DNA of 64,000 nucleotides. It comes from Variovorax sp. PBL-E5. GTDB lineage: Bacteria > Pseudomonadota > Gammaproteobacteria > Burkholderiales > Burkholderiaceae_C. The first letter of the stretch is position 1. Each line of letters starts with the position of its first letter. The stretch covers positions 4,614,001-4,678,000 of the forward strand of contig NZ_LR594671.1 of the NCBI RefSeq assembly GCF_901827185.1, in the 5' to 3' direction. The position numbers and the translations under genes are program-made. The notes beneath the pieces were generated by a model. The model was not told the origin of the DNA. It made no database searches and worked only from the letters and a program-made list of their open reading frames with translations. This document shows, one piece after another, positions 56,257 to 64,000 of the stretch.

Positions 56257-57225
56257 TCACTTGGCCGCGGCCGCCGGCTTCAGCGTCTTCGCAAGCTCGC
56301 CCCATTGCGCGAGCTCTGCGGCCTGCGTCGCACCCAGCTGGGCGGCGGTCCCTGTCATGGCCTCGTAGCCATAGGTCGCGGCCAGGTGCTGGAACTCGAC
56401 GGACTTCTGGATCTTTGCGATCTCCGCGTTCAGGCGGTTCACGATGTCGGGTGACATCCTGGCGGGCCCGTACAGCGCGTACCAGCCGGACGTGTCGAAG
56501 CCCGGGTAGGTCTCGGCCACTGTCGGCACGTTCGGCGTGAGCGGATGCCTTCGGGTCTGCGTGGTGGCGATGGCCTTGACCTTGCCGGCCTTGATCAAGG
56601 GCATGGCCGCGCCCAGGGAGTCGAAGAAGATGTCGAGGCGACCGCCCATCAAGTCGGTATAGACGCCGGCGGCGCCCTTGTAGAAGACGTCGGTGAACTG
56701 CACGCCGGCGCGGCGGCTGAACAGAATCGAAGCGAGGTACGAGGCGCCCGTCGACGAGGCCGAGCCATGGTTCAGGTGCTGCGGGCTCGCCTTGGCGAGC
56801 GCCACCAGTTCGGGAATCGTGTTCGCCGGCAGATCGGGCCTGGCCAGGATCACATGGGACACCGACACCAGGCCGGCGATCGGACTGAAGTCCTTGACCG
56901 TGTCGTAGGGCAGCGGAATCTCGGACAGGAACGGACTGATGGTCTGAAAACTGTTGGCGCTGACGACGAGGGTATGGCCGTCGGGCGCGGCCCGGGCAGC
57001 CCGCGCCAGCCCGATCGTGCCGTCGCCGCCAGGCACGTTCTCCACGACGAACTGCTCGCCCAGTGCCTTGCTCAGTTCGACCGCGAAGAATCGGGCGCTC
57101 TGGTCGACGCTGCCTCCCGGCAGCAACGGCACGATGACGCGCACCGGTTTCGCAGGCCGGGTCTGCGCGAGCGACACCGGGGGCAGCAGGGTGAGTGCCA
57201 GGACGGCACGGCGTGTCAACTTCAT
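56257..57225 (-). CDS. Bug-family (TctC-type) periplasmic solute-binding receptor
   Basis: 322 residues. Signal peptide (RRAVLALTLLPPVSLAQ), then KPVRVIVPLLPGGSVDQSAR, HGSASSTGASYLASILFSRR and NVPTVAETYPGFDTSGWYAL, all characteristic of Bug receptors. GGAG precedes ATG 57225 at good spacing. It lies 19 bases after a class III CoA-transferase, repeating the receptor/CoA-transferase pairing seen at 1487-7104. Ligand unknown. The last gene before the bidirectional terminator. Confidence 0.88.
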   Translation of the reverse strand: MKLTRRAVLALTLLPPVSLAQTRPAKPVRVIVPLLPGGSVDQSARFFAVELSKALGEQFVVENVPGGDGTIGLARAARAAPDGHTLVVSANSFQTISPFLSEIPLPYDTVKDFSPIAGLVSVSHVILARPDLPANTIPELVALAKASPQHLNHGSASSTGASYLASILFSRRAGVQFTDVFYKGAAGVYTDLMGGRLDIFFDSLGAAMPLIKAGKVKAIATTQTRRHPLTPNVPTVAETYPGFDTSGWYALYGPARMSPDIVNRLNAEIAKIQKSVEFQHLAATYGYEAMTGTAAQLGATQAAELAQWGELAKTLKPAAAAK

Positions 57226-57244
57226 GGACTTGCTCCTTCTTCCT

Positions 57245-58453
57245 TCATGGGGCCAGGACGCTGCCGTCCGCCAGCATGGCGGCGATCTCATCCTCCGGAT
57301 AGTCGAGGCCACGGAGCACCTCGATGCTGTGTTCGCCGAAGCCGGGGGCATGGCGGCGTATCGAAGCGGGCGATCTGGAGAATCGGATCGGCGAGCGCAC
57401 CAGCGTCGTCGCACCTTCGGTCGGATGCTGGTGCGCCTCGAACATGCCGACCGCCTGCAGGTGCTCGTCCTGCGGCAGATCCTCGATATCGACGACAGGC
57501 ATGCACGGGATCTCGCCGGCCTCGCAGATCGCCACCCATTGCGCGGTCGTGCGGCTCGGCGTCAGATCACGGATCAGGCCGTAGAACGCGTCCGGGTGCC
57601 GGACCCGCGCGGCGTAGCTGCAAAAGCGCGCGTCGTCCGCCACCTCGGGCCGGCCGACCGCCGAGAAAAAACTCCGGCACTGCCGATCGTCGTAGGGCAG
57701 GATGCAGACGAAGCCATCCTGGGTCGGGAAGGGTCGCCGCGACGGTGAACTGGCCCGCGCGTAGCCGATCTTTCCCGGCGGCTGCGCGTAGGCGCCCGCG
57801 CCCAGATGATCGATCAGGTTGAAAGCCACGAGCGTCTCGAGCATGGGCACTTCGACGAATTGGCCTTCCTGGGTTCGCGACCTGTGAAGCAGCGCCGCCA
57901 GCACGGCCTGACTCACCGTGAGACCCACGATCTTGTCGGCGATGGCGCTCGGCACATAGCGCGGTTGGCCGTCCTGGCGAACGAACAGGCTGGCGAGACC
58001 CGACGCCGCCTGGATCGCGTCGTCCAATGCCGGCTTGGCCCGGTACGGGCCATCCTGGCCGAAACCGTAGGCGCCCACGTACACGATGCCGGGATTGAGC
58101 GCTGCCACGGCCTCATAGCCGAACCCGAGCCGTTCGATGGCCTGCGGCCGCATGTTGTGAATGAAGACATCGGCCGTTGCCGCCAGCCTGCGCAGCACCT
58201 CCTTCGCACCGGCCTGCTTCAGGTCGATGGCGACCGACCGCTTGTTGCGGTTCATGTTGAGGAAGCTGCCGCTCATGCCGGGCGTGCGCGCGGCGCCCAG
58301 ATTGCGCGCGATATCTCCCGCCGGCGGCGCTTCGATCTTGATCACGTCGGCGCCCATGTCGCCCAGTGTCTGGGTGGCGTACGGGCCCAGCATCACCGTC
58401 GTCACGTCCACGACGCGGATGCCTTGCAGCGGGCCGTGCATGTCGCGATCCAT
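57245..58453 (-). CDS. class III (CaiB/BaiF) CoA-transferase
   Basis: 402 residues. N-terminal LQGIRVVDVTTVMLGPYATQ and GADVIKIEAPPAGDI, later RTQEGQFVEVPMLETLVAFN, and C-terminal GFGEHSIEVLRGLDYPEDEI. The catalytic Asp is present in AIADKIVG; it is residue 169, as in formyl-CoA transferase, if the second ATG (58441, MHGPLQG) is used and 173 from 58453. That and the family N-terminus favour 58441. It lies five bases after the SDR gene and 19 before the Bug gene, so all three are likely one transcript. Confidence 0.88.
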   Translation of the reverse strand: MDRDMHGPLQGIRVVDVTTVMLGPYATQTLGDMGADVIKIEAPPAGDIARNLGAARTPGMSGSFLNMNRNKRSVAIDLKQAGAKEVLRRLAATADVFIHNMRPQAIERLGFGYEAVAALNPGIVYVGAYGFGQDGPYRAKPALDDAIQAASGLASLFVRQDGQPRYVPSAIADKIVGLTVSQAVLAALLHRSRTQEGQFVEVPMLETLVAFNLIDHLGAGAYAQPPGKIGYARASSPSRRPFPTQDGFVCILPYDDRQCRSFFSAVGRPEVADDARFCSYAARVRHPDAFYGLIRDLTPSRTTAQWVAICEAGEIPCMPVVDIEDLPQDEHLQAVGMFEAHQHPTEGATTLVRSPIRFSRSPASIRRHAPGFGEHSIEVLRGLDYPEDEIAAMLADGSVLAP

Positions 58454-58458
58454 GAGGC

Positions 58459-59256
58459 TCAGAGTGCGCGCACGACGCCGCCGTCGACGATGACGCTGGC
58501 CCCGGTCATGTAGCTGGCGCGATCGGAACAGAGGAAGGCGATGACGTCGGCCATTTCCTCGGGCTTGCCCCAGCGGCGACCGGGCAACAGCACGTCCCTG
58601 GACCAGCGCTGCATCTCCTGCGCGTACTTGTCGGCATCGCCGCCGGTCAGGTCGCGCAGCTTGCGGTCGAAGCGCGGCGTCATGGTGAGGCCGGGCATCA
58701 GGTAGTTCACGCGAATGTTGTCGCGTCCGAACTCCTGCGCCAGCGCCTTGGTGAAGTTGAACATCGCGGCCTTGGCCGGCCCGGACACGGTCGATGGCCC
58801 CTTGGGCGCCTGCTTGGCCGTGATGCCGCCGAGGTTGAGGATGACGCCGCCGCCCTGGCGCACCATGTGCGGAACAACCTGCTGCGACATGACGTAGGTC
58901 GAGAAGAAGTTCAGCCGGAAATTGTCTTCGAGGTCCTTCACGGTGACCGCCAGGAAGCCCTTGGACATTCCCGTGCCCGCGTTGTTCACCAGCACGTCGA
59001 TGCGGCCCCAGCGCGCAATGATCGCTTCGACCAATGCAGGCAATGATTCGAGCTCCGTCATGTCCCCCGGCAGGGCGAGCACCTCTGCGCCGGTCGAGGA
59101 CGCGATTTCGTCGGCCGTCGCCTGCAGCACCGGCGCCCGGCGCGCATTGATGGCGACGCGCGCGCCTTCGCGTGCGAAGGCCAGCGCGGTCGCCTTGCCG
59201 ATGCCTTCACTCGCACCCGTCACCAAGACGACCTTGTGTTTCAGTCCCAGATCCAT
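58459..59256 (-). CDS. SDR-fold protein lacking the catalytic Ser and Tyr
   Basis: 265 residues from ATG 59256, preceded by GAGGAGA. Rossmann motif VLVTGASEGIGKATALAFAR and NNAG in VLVNNAGTGMSKGF are intact, so NAD(P) binding is expected. The usual Ser block reads LNLGGITAKQ, and the YxxxK motif reads SGPAK: Ser158 replaces Tyr while Lys162 is kept. Two of three catalytic residues are therefore missing. It may have a different chemistry or a non-enzymatic role. First gene of a leftward unit with the CoA-transferase and Bug receptor, below an inverted-repeat operator candidate. Confidence 0.85.
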   Translation of the reverse strand: MDLGLKHKVVLVTGASEGIGKATALAFAREGARVAINARRAPVLQATADEIASSTGAEVLALPGDMTELESLPALVEAIIARWGRIDVLVNNAGTGMSKGFLAVTVKDLEDNFRLNFFSTYVMSQQVVPHMVRQGGGVILNLGGITAKQAPKGPSTVSGPAKAAMFNFTKALAQEFGRDNIRVNYLMPGLTMTPRFDRKLRDLTGGDADKYAQEMQRWSRDVLLPGRRWGKPEEMADVIAFLCSDRASYMTGASVIVDGGVVRAL

Positions 59257-59324
59257 GCTGTCTCCTCGAGACCGCGACGACGAGGAACGGGCACCCCGAG
59301 ATCGCCGCGGCTGGTATCCCGGTT

Positions 59325-59350
59325 TTGTCACCGGTCCACGCGGGTGACAA
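59325..59350. promoter_or_regulatory. inverted repeat, candidate operator upstream of the SDR unit
   Basis: TTGTCACC, ten bases, GGTGACAA: a perfect 8-bp inverted repeat, 69 bases before the SDR start in the 163-base gap after mvaB. Arms and spacing suit a dimeric repressor such as TetR or GntR. No regulator gene lies beside it in this window. Confidence 0.5.
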
Positions 59351-59419
59351 TCGAAATGTTTTGAGTTGGCTTGAGAAAAAGATCAGGCGGCAGCGGCCGC
59401 CGCGGCACCGCACATCGTC

Positions 59420-60340
59420 TCAGCCTTCGCGCTTCGTGCGCAACGCCTTCGACGCCCGCGAGTTCGGTTCGCGGCCCAGCGCTTCGCTGATGTACACGCC
59501 CGCGTCGATCAACCGGTCCAGGTCGATGCCGGTCTCGATGCCCATCCCGTGCAGCATGTAGACCACGTCCTCGGTGGCCACATTGCCGGTCGCGCCTTTC
59601 GCGTACGGGCAGCCGCCGAGCCCGGCCGCCGAGGTGTCGAACTGCCACACGCCCATCGCCAGGCTCGCGAGCGTGTTGCCCAGCGCCTGGCCGTAGGTGT
59701 CGTGGTAGTGGCCCGAGATGTCGTCGATGCCGAAGTGCTTCAAGGTCGCTTCCAGCGCGCGCTGCACCTTGACCGGGGTGCCTACGCCGATGGTGTCGGC
59801 CATGCCCACGTGCTGCACGCCGATGTCTTTCATGAGGCCGGCCAGCATGTCGACGCGCGCGGGCGCGACTTCGCCTTCGTAGGGACAGCCCACGGCGCAG
59901 GACATCGCGCCGCGCACGTAGATGCCCTGGTCGCGCGCGGCCGCCACCACCGGCCGGAAGCGCTCGATGCTTTCGGCGATCGAGCAGTTGATGTTGCGCT
60001 GGCTGAAGGCCTCGCTGGCGGCGGCGAACACCACGATCTCGTCGGGCCATTCCTCGCGCGGCGCGGCGATGGCGGCCTCGAAGCCTTTCATGTTGGGCGT
60101 CAGCACCGAGTAGCGCACGCCGGTCTTGCGGTGGATGCCGTGCATGACCTCGGCGTTGTCGGCCATCTGCGGCACCCACTTGGGCGAGACGAAGCTCGTC
60201 ACCTCGATCTCGCGCACCCCCGCATCCTGCAGCCGGTGCACGAGGCCGATCTTGATCTCGGCCGACACCGGCTGCTTCTCGTTCTGCAGCCCATCGCGCG
60301 GGCCCACGTCGACGATCTTGACTTTGGAGGGGAGTCGCAT
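59420..60340 (-). CDS. mvaB: hydroxymethylglutaryl-CoA lyase
   Basis: 306 residues. TIM-barrel lyase: VKIVDVGPRDGLQNEKQPVS at the N-terminus gives the metal-ligand Asp and catalytic Arg. It also has SFVSPKWVPQMADNAEVMHG, RGAMSCAVGCPYEGEVAPAR, MADTIGVGTPVKVQRAL, HYHDTYGQALGNTLASLAMG and the C-terminal active-site block GGCPYAKGATGNVATEDVVY with its Cys. Splits HMG-CoA to acetoacetate and acetyl-CoA, the last step of leucine breakdown, which fits the bkd operon elsewhere in the window. Eleven bases after etfA. Confidence 0.96.
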   Translation of the reverse strand: MRLPSKVKIVDVGPRDGLQNEKQPVSAEIKIGLVHRLQDAGVREIEVTSFVSPKWVPQMADNAEVMHGIHRKTGVRYSVLTPNMKGFEAAIAAPREEWPDEIVVFAAASEAFSQRNINCSIAESIERFRPVVAAARDQGIYVRGAMSCAVGCPYEGEVAPARVDMLAGLMKDIGVQHVGMADTIGVGTPVKVQRALEATLKHFGIDDISGHYHDTYGQALGNTLASLAMGVWQFDTSAAGLGGCPYAKGATGNVATEDVVYMLHGMGIETGIDLDRLIDAGVYISEALGREPNSRASKALRTKREG

Positions 60341-60351
60341 GGGCCGCCTCG

Positions 60352-61287
60352 TCAGAGCGCCTTGACCAGTTCCGGCACCGCCGTGAACAGGTCCGCCACG
60401 AGCCCGTAGTCGGCGACGCTGAAGATCGGTGCCTCCTCGTCCTTGTTGATGGCCACGATCACCTTGGAGTCCTTCATCCCCGCCAGATGCTGGATCGCCC
60501 CCGAGATGCCCGCGGCGATGTACAGCTGCGGTGCGACGATCTTGCCCGTCTGGCCCACTTGCCAGTCGTTCGGTGCGTAGCCCGCATCGACGGCCGCACG
60601 GCTGGCGCCCAATCCGGCGTTGAGCTTGTCGGCCAGCGGCGTCATCACTTCCTGGAACTTCTCGGCGCTGCCCAGGGCCCTGCCGCCACTGACGATGATC
60701 TTGGCCGAGGTGAGTTCGGGCCGGTCGTTCTTGGCGATCTCGCTGCCGACAAAGCTGCTCTTGCCCGAGTCGGCCACGCCTTCGGCGTTCTCGACGCTCG
60801 CGCTGCCGCCGGTGGCGGGCGCAGGATCGAAGCCGGTGGTGCGCACGGTGAGGACCTTGATCGCATCGGCGCTTTGCACAGTGGCGATGGCATTGCCCGC
60901 ATAGATGGGGCGCTCGAAGGTGTCGGGACTGTCGACCTTGGTGATGTCGCTGATCTGCGCGACATCGAGCTTGGCGGCCACGCGCGGGGCGACGTTCTTG
61001 CCGTTGGCGGTGGCCGGGAACAGGATGTGGCTGTAGTTCTGGGCGATGGCCAAGACCTGCGCGGCGACGTTCTCGGCAAGGTTGTCTTTCAGGCTGGCGC
61101 TGTCGGCCACGATGACCTTGGCGACGCCGGCGACTTGCGCAGCGGCCTTGGCGGCTTCGGCGGCGTTGGCGCCGGCGATCAGCACATGGACCTCGCCACT
61201 GGCGCAGGCGATGGCGGCCGTCACGGTGTTGAGGGTCGCCGGCTTGAGGGTGGCGTGGTCGTGTTCTGCGATTACGAGGACGGTCAT
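60352..61287 (-). CDS. etfA: electron transfer flavoprotein alpha subunit
   Basis: 311 residues. N-terminal variable domain ([20 protein letters not shown]) and the FAD-binding C-terminal domain: [40 protein letters not shown] and [20 protein letters not shown], which form the ETF alpha signature. Passes electrons from acyl-CoA dehydrogenases to ETF-ubiquinone oxidoreductase. Two bases after etfB. Confidence 0.96.
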   Translation of the reverse strand: MTVLVIAEHDHATLKPATLNTVTAAIACASGEVHVLIAGANAAEAAKAAAQVAGVAKVIVADSASLKDNLAENVAAQVLAIAQNYSHILFPATANGKNVAPRVAAKLDVAQISDITKVDSPDTFERPIYAGNAIATVQSADAIKVLTVRTTGFDPAPATGGSASVENAEGVADSGKSSFVGSEIAKNDRPELTSAKIIVSGGRALGSAEKFQEVMTPLADKLNAGLGASRAAVDAGYAPNDWQVGQTGKIVAPQLYIAAGISGAIQHLAGMKDSKVIVAINKDEEAPIFSVADYGLVADLFTAVPELVKAL

Positions 61288-61289
61288 GT

Positions 61290-62039
61290 TCAGATCACCT
61301 TGGCTTCGTTCTTGAGCTTGTCGACCAGCGTGGCAACGTCGGGCACCTTGATGCCGGCGCCGCGCTTGGGGGGCTCCGCGACCTTGAGGGTCTTCAGGCG
61401 TGGCTTGGCGTCGACACCGAGGTCCTCGGGCTTGAAGACATCGAGCGTCTTCTTCTTGGCCTTCATGATGTTGGGCAGGGTCACGTAGCGCGGCTCATTG
61501 AGGCGCAGGTCGGTGGTGATGACGGCGGGCAAGCTCAGCTGCAGGGTCTCCAGGCCACCGTCGACTTCGCGGGTGACGTTGACTTTGTCGCCGTTGACTT
61601 CGACCTTGCTGGCGAAGGTGGCCTGCGGCAGGTCGGCCAGCGCGGCGAGCATCTGGCCGGTCTGGTTGGCGTCGTCGTCGATGGCCTGCTTTCCGAGGAT
61701 GATGAGGCCGGGCTGCTCTTTGTCGACCAGGGCCTTCAGGAGCTTGGCGACGGCCAGGGGCTGCAGTTCCTCGCTGGTCTCGACCAGGATGCCGCGGTCG
61801 GCGCCGATGGCCATGGCGGTGCGCAGGGTTTCCTGGCACTTGGCATCGCCGCACGAGACGGCGATGACTTCGGTGACGACGCCTTTCTCTTTCAAACGCA
61901 CGGCTTCTTCGACGGCGATCTCGTCGAAGGGGTTCATGCTCATCTTGACGTTGGCGATGTCCACGCCGGTGCCGTCGCTCTTGACGCGCACCTTGACGTT
62001 GTAATCGACGACCCGCTTGACGGGGACCAGGACCTTCAT
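61290..62039 (-). CDS. etfB: electron transfer flavoprotein beta subunit
   Basis: 249 residues. Starts [20 protein letters not shown], with [60 protein letters not shown] and [16 protein letters not shown] block [20 protein letters not shown], the ETF beta signature. Forms the heterodimer with EtfA and binds AMP. Its ATG shares one base with the stop of the enoyl-CoA hydratase (TGATG). Confidence 0.96.
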   Translation of the reverse strand: MKVLVPVKRVVDYNVKVRVKSDGTGVDIANVKMSMNPFDEIAVEEAVRLKEKGVVTEVIAVSCGDAKCQETLRTAMAIGADRGILVETSEELQPLAVAKLLKALVDKEQPGLIILGKQAIDDDANQTGQMLAALADLPQATFASKVEVNGDKVNVTREVDGGLETLQLSLPAVITTDLRLNEPRYVTLPNIMKAKKKTLDVFKPEDLGVDAKPRLKTLKVAEPPKRGAGIKVPDVATLVDKLKNEAKVI

Positions 62040-62830
62040 CACTCTCCTTTGAACGACGGTTTTCGTTTCTCGTTGAACGCCTTGACGCCTTCCACCCGAT
62101 CCTTCGTGGGCACGAGATGGTTGTAGGCTTCGATCTCGACCACCAGGGCGTCTTTCAGTGCCATGCCCAGGCCGCGCGAGACCGAATGCTTGATCTGCCG
62201 CGTCGACAGCGGCGCGTTGCCGGCAATGAGGCGCGCGGTCTCCAGCGCGCGCGCAAGCAACGCGTCGAGCGGCATCACTTCGTTCACCAGGCCCCATTGC
62301 TGCGCCTGCATTGCAGTGAAGGGCTTGCCGGTCAGGATGTATTCCTTGGCGAGGCGCTCGCCGATGGCACGGGGCAATGTCTGCGTGCCGCCCGCGCCGG
62401 GCATGATGCCCAGCCTGGCTTCGGGCAGCGCGAACCTGGCGTGGTCCGCGGCATAGAGAAAATCGCAGCAGCCGGCGATCTCGCAGCCGCCGCCGAAGGC
62501 TGCGCCGTTGATCGCACCGATCACGGGCAGCGGGCAATCGAGCAGCGCGCGCGCCATGCGCTCGAAGATCAGATGCTGGGTCGTCCAGGCCTCGCTGCTC
62601 ATGCCGTCGCGCTGCTTCAGGTCGCCGCCCGCGCAGAAGCCCTTGGCGCCGGCACCGGTGAGCACGACGCAGCGCAGCGCGCCGGGACGCTGCGCGATCG
62701 ACTCGAACAGGTCCACCAGGTCCAGGCCCATCTGGGTATTGAGCGCATTGAGCAGCTCGGGACGGTTCAGCGTCACCAGCAGCACGTGCTCGTCCTGCGG
62801 CGCCGCCAGAAGCGTCTCGTACGCGCGCAT
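62039..62830 (-). CDS. enoyl-CoA hydratase/isomerase family protein
   Basis: 263 residues from ATG 62830. Crotonase fold with [54 protein letters not shown] and [20 protein letters not shown]; the two expected glutamates (GGCEIAG, LPEARLG) are present, so it is likely a hydratase. The ending [14 protein letters not shown] is common in this family. Starts and ends with one-base overlaps with its neighbours, so tightly coupled to etfB and to the OB-fold gene. Confidence 0.92.
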   Translation of the reverse strand: MRAYETLLAAPQDEHVLLVTLNRPELLNALNTQMGLDLVDLFESIAQRPGALRCVVLTGAGAKGFCAGGDLKQRDGMSSEAWTTQHLIFERMARALLDCPLPVIGAINGAAFGGGCEIAGCCDFLYAADHARFALPEARLGIMPGAGGTQTLPRAIGERLAKEYILTGKPFTAMQAQQWGLVNEVMPLDALLARALETARLIAGNAPLSTRQIKHSVSRGLGMALKDALVVEIEAYNHLVPTKDRVEGVKAFNEKRKPSFKGE

Positions 62831-63240
62831 CACGAAGCCTCCGCCGGGCCGAACATCGGCACCCTGACGCCGCCATCGGCCTCGACGAAACAGACCTTCA
62901 CGCGCGTGCCGACGGGCGGCGTCGAATCGCCGAAGCCCGAGAGGTCGCTCATCAGCGTGACGCCTTCGTCCAAGGTCACGTAGGCCACGCAATACGGAAC
63001 GGGCACGCCCTTGCGCAGCAGGCTGGCGCTGTACACCGAACCCAGGCCGGCGGAAGACTTCCACGCCGTGCGGTCCGAATGGCAGTGCGGGCAGATCCCG
63101 CGCGGCGGATGGTGCGCCTGGCCGCAGGCGTCGCAGTGCTTGTAGACGAGACGGCCTTCGGCCGCCGCATCGAAAAAGGGCTGGGCCTCCGGATTGACCA
63201 GCGGCGCTGGAATCTTTCGGACAGGGATCTCGGTGCTCAT
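62830..63240 (-). CDS. DUF35 zinc-ribbon/OB-fold acyl-CoA-associated protein
   Basis: 136 residues. N-terminal helix ([20 protein letters not shown]), a rubredoxin-like zinc ribbon [18 protein letters not shown], and an OB-fold with [20 protein letters not shown]. Proteins of this family partner SCP2-type thiolases and appear to make part of an acyl-CoA binding pocket or channel. Its start overlaps the thiolase stop (ATGA), supporting a complex of the two. Confidence 0.9.
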   Translation of the reverse strand: MSTEIPVRKIPAPLVNPEAQPFFDAAAEGRLVYKHCDACGQAHHPPRGICPHCHSDRTAWKSSAGLGSVYSASLLRKGVPVPYCVAYVTLDEGVTLMSDLSGFGDSTPPVGTRVKVCFVEADGGVRVPMFGPAEAS

Positions 63241-64000
63241 GCTCGCTCCAGGATGAGGGTGGCCGAGGCGTGGCGACTGCCCAGCATGCCGCCGGTTCCC
63301 TGGGCCAGGGCCAGCGCGCAGTCCTTGACCTGCACGGCAGGGTGCGCTTCGCCGCGCAACTGGCGCACGGCCTCGATGATCTTGGTCATGCCGCCGCGGT
63401 TGGCCGGATGGTTGTTGCACAGCCCCCCGCCGTCGGTATTGATGGCGAGGCGGCCCTGGCCGGCGATCAATCGGCCGTCGGCAACGAAACGGCCGCCCTG
63501 GCCCTTCTCGCAGAAACCCAGGTCCTCGAGCTGAATCAGCACCGTGATGGTGAAGCTGTCGTAGATCGAGGCATAGCGAATGTCACCCGGCTTCACACCG
63601 GCTTCGGCGAAGGCCGCGGCGCCGGATGGCCGGGCGGCCGATGTCGTGATGTCCGGGCGCGCGCTGTTCACGTAGCCCACGGCCTCGCCGCCGCCCACAA
63701 GGCGCACCAGCGGTCGCTTCAGGCTGCGCGCGATCTCGGGCCGGGCGACGATCACCGCGCCGCCGCCGTCGGTCACCACGCAGCACTCCATGCGATGCAG
63801 CGGATCGGCGATGAGGGGCGACGCGAGCACATCCTGCACCGTCACCACGTCGCGCAGCATGGCATGGGGATTGTGCTGCGCATGGTGCGAGGCCGTGACC
63901 TTGATCCAGGCCAGTTGCTCGGCGGTCGTTCCGAATTCGTGCATGTGGCGCTGGGCCGCCATCGCATAGCTGTTGATCGGCACCAGCCCGTAGGGCGACT
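63237..64000 (-). CDS. SCP2/thiolase-like protein, N-terminus outside window
   Basis: The frame stays open to the window edge, so about 254 C-terminal residues are seen and the start is beyond 64000. Thiolase C-terminal architecture with VTDGGGAVIVARPEIARS, ISYASIYDSFT-like DIRYASIYDSFTITVLIQLE, NTDGGGLCNNHPANRGGMTK (His of the NNHP block) and AQGTGGMLGSRHASATLIL. The C-terminal catalytic Cys of classical thiolases is absent (GSRHAS), as in the lipid-transfer type partners of DUF35 proteins. Possibly a thiolase or an aldolase-like member acting on acyl-CoA. Couples to the OB-fold gene by ATGA. Confidence 0.85.
   Translation of the reverse strand, partial: SPYGLVPINSYAMAAQRHMHEFGTTAEQLAWIKVTASHHAQHNPHAMLRDVVTVQDVLASPLIADPLHRMECCVVTDGGGAVIVARPEIARSLKRPLVRLVGGGEAVGYVNSARPDITTSAARPSGAAAFAEAGVKPGDIRYASIYDSFTITVLIQLEDLGFCEKGQGGRFVADGRLIAGQGRLAINTDGGGLCNNHPANRGGMTKIIEAVRQLRGEAHPAVQVKDCALALAQGTGGMLGSRHASATLILERA

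Overview
The window is high-GC bacterial chromosome. Gene content and order point to a betaproteobacterium of the Comamonadaceae, probably Variovorax or a close relative; this is inference from recognised families, not a database match. Signs are the many Bug-type (TctC) solute-binding receptors beside class III CoA-transferases, the pyrR-pyrB-pyrC' cluster, dusB-fis-purH, and a pilGHIJ-chpA cluster next to rubredoxin, thiD and hemL. Genes are densely packed with frequent 1-11 bp start/stop overlaps. No gene-free stretch exceeds 300 bases; the longest is 19312-19541, which holds a candidate small RNA.

Layout. 1-7104: tail of an MHS-family transporter, a frameshifted DUF1275 gene, then a leftward run of two Bug receptors and three class III CoA-transferases, with a divergent GntR/FCD regulator at 7232. 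8117-13131: complete branched-chain 2-oxoacid dehydrogenase operon (E1 alpha, E1 beta, E2, E3). 13159-17805: leftward marR-emrA-emrB-outer membrane factor efflux operon in which every junction is an ATGA overlap, with an inverted-repeat operator candidate upstream, then another MFS exporter (17926-19311). 19433-19523: candidate sRNA ending in a strong intrinsic terminator. 19542-24095: leftward yqgE-yqgF-pyrR-pyrB-pyrC'-plsC, with photolyase diverging from the same CATG.

25696-35420: leftward Chp chemosensory cluster for type IV pili (pilG, pilH, pilI, pilJ, chpA), then rubredoxin (35500-35670). thiD, hemL and a small predicted outer-membrane protein run rightward (35781-38640). dusB-fis-purH is leftward. 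A VTT-domain membrane protein and a glutathione transferase follow. 43116-45818 is a heavily decayed periplasmic aldehyde oxidoreductase (paoABC-like) operon. 45894-52508 holds housekeeping genes: ychF, a MOSC protein, a UbiH-type hydroxylase, dsbC, an M61 peptidase and an enoyl-CoA hydratase.

52516-56083: ECF sigma factor with a probable anti-sigma partner, divergent from a VWA-domain lipoprotein; then a CAT-anticodon tRNA and a terminator. 56257-64000: leftward acyl-CoA catabolism genes (thiolase, OB-fold partner, enoyl-CoA hydratase, EtfB, EtfA, HMG-CoA lyase), and after a gap with an inverted repeat an SDR, a class III CoA-transferase and a Bug receptor.

Working together: several loci look built for capture (Bug receptors), CoA activation (CoA-transferases) and oxidation (hydratases, thiolase, ETF, HMG-CoA lyase, branched-chain dehydrogenase) of organic acids, typical of a metabolically versatile soil or rhizosphere bacterium. 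Most notable observations: the candidate sRNA with an exposed CCUCCUCCC anti-Shine-Dalgarno motif; a CoA-transferase paralogue lacking its catalytic Asp; an SDR lacking its catalytic Ser and Tyr; -10-like hexamers sitting 6-9 nt before several start codons (leaderless mRNA candidates); a dispersed repeat adjoining two stop codons; and the decayed aldehyde oxidoreductase operon.
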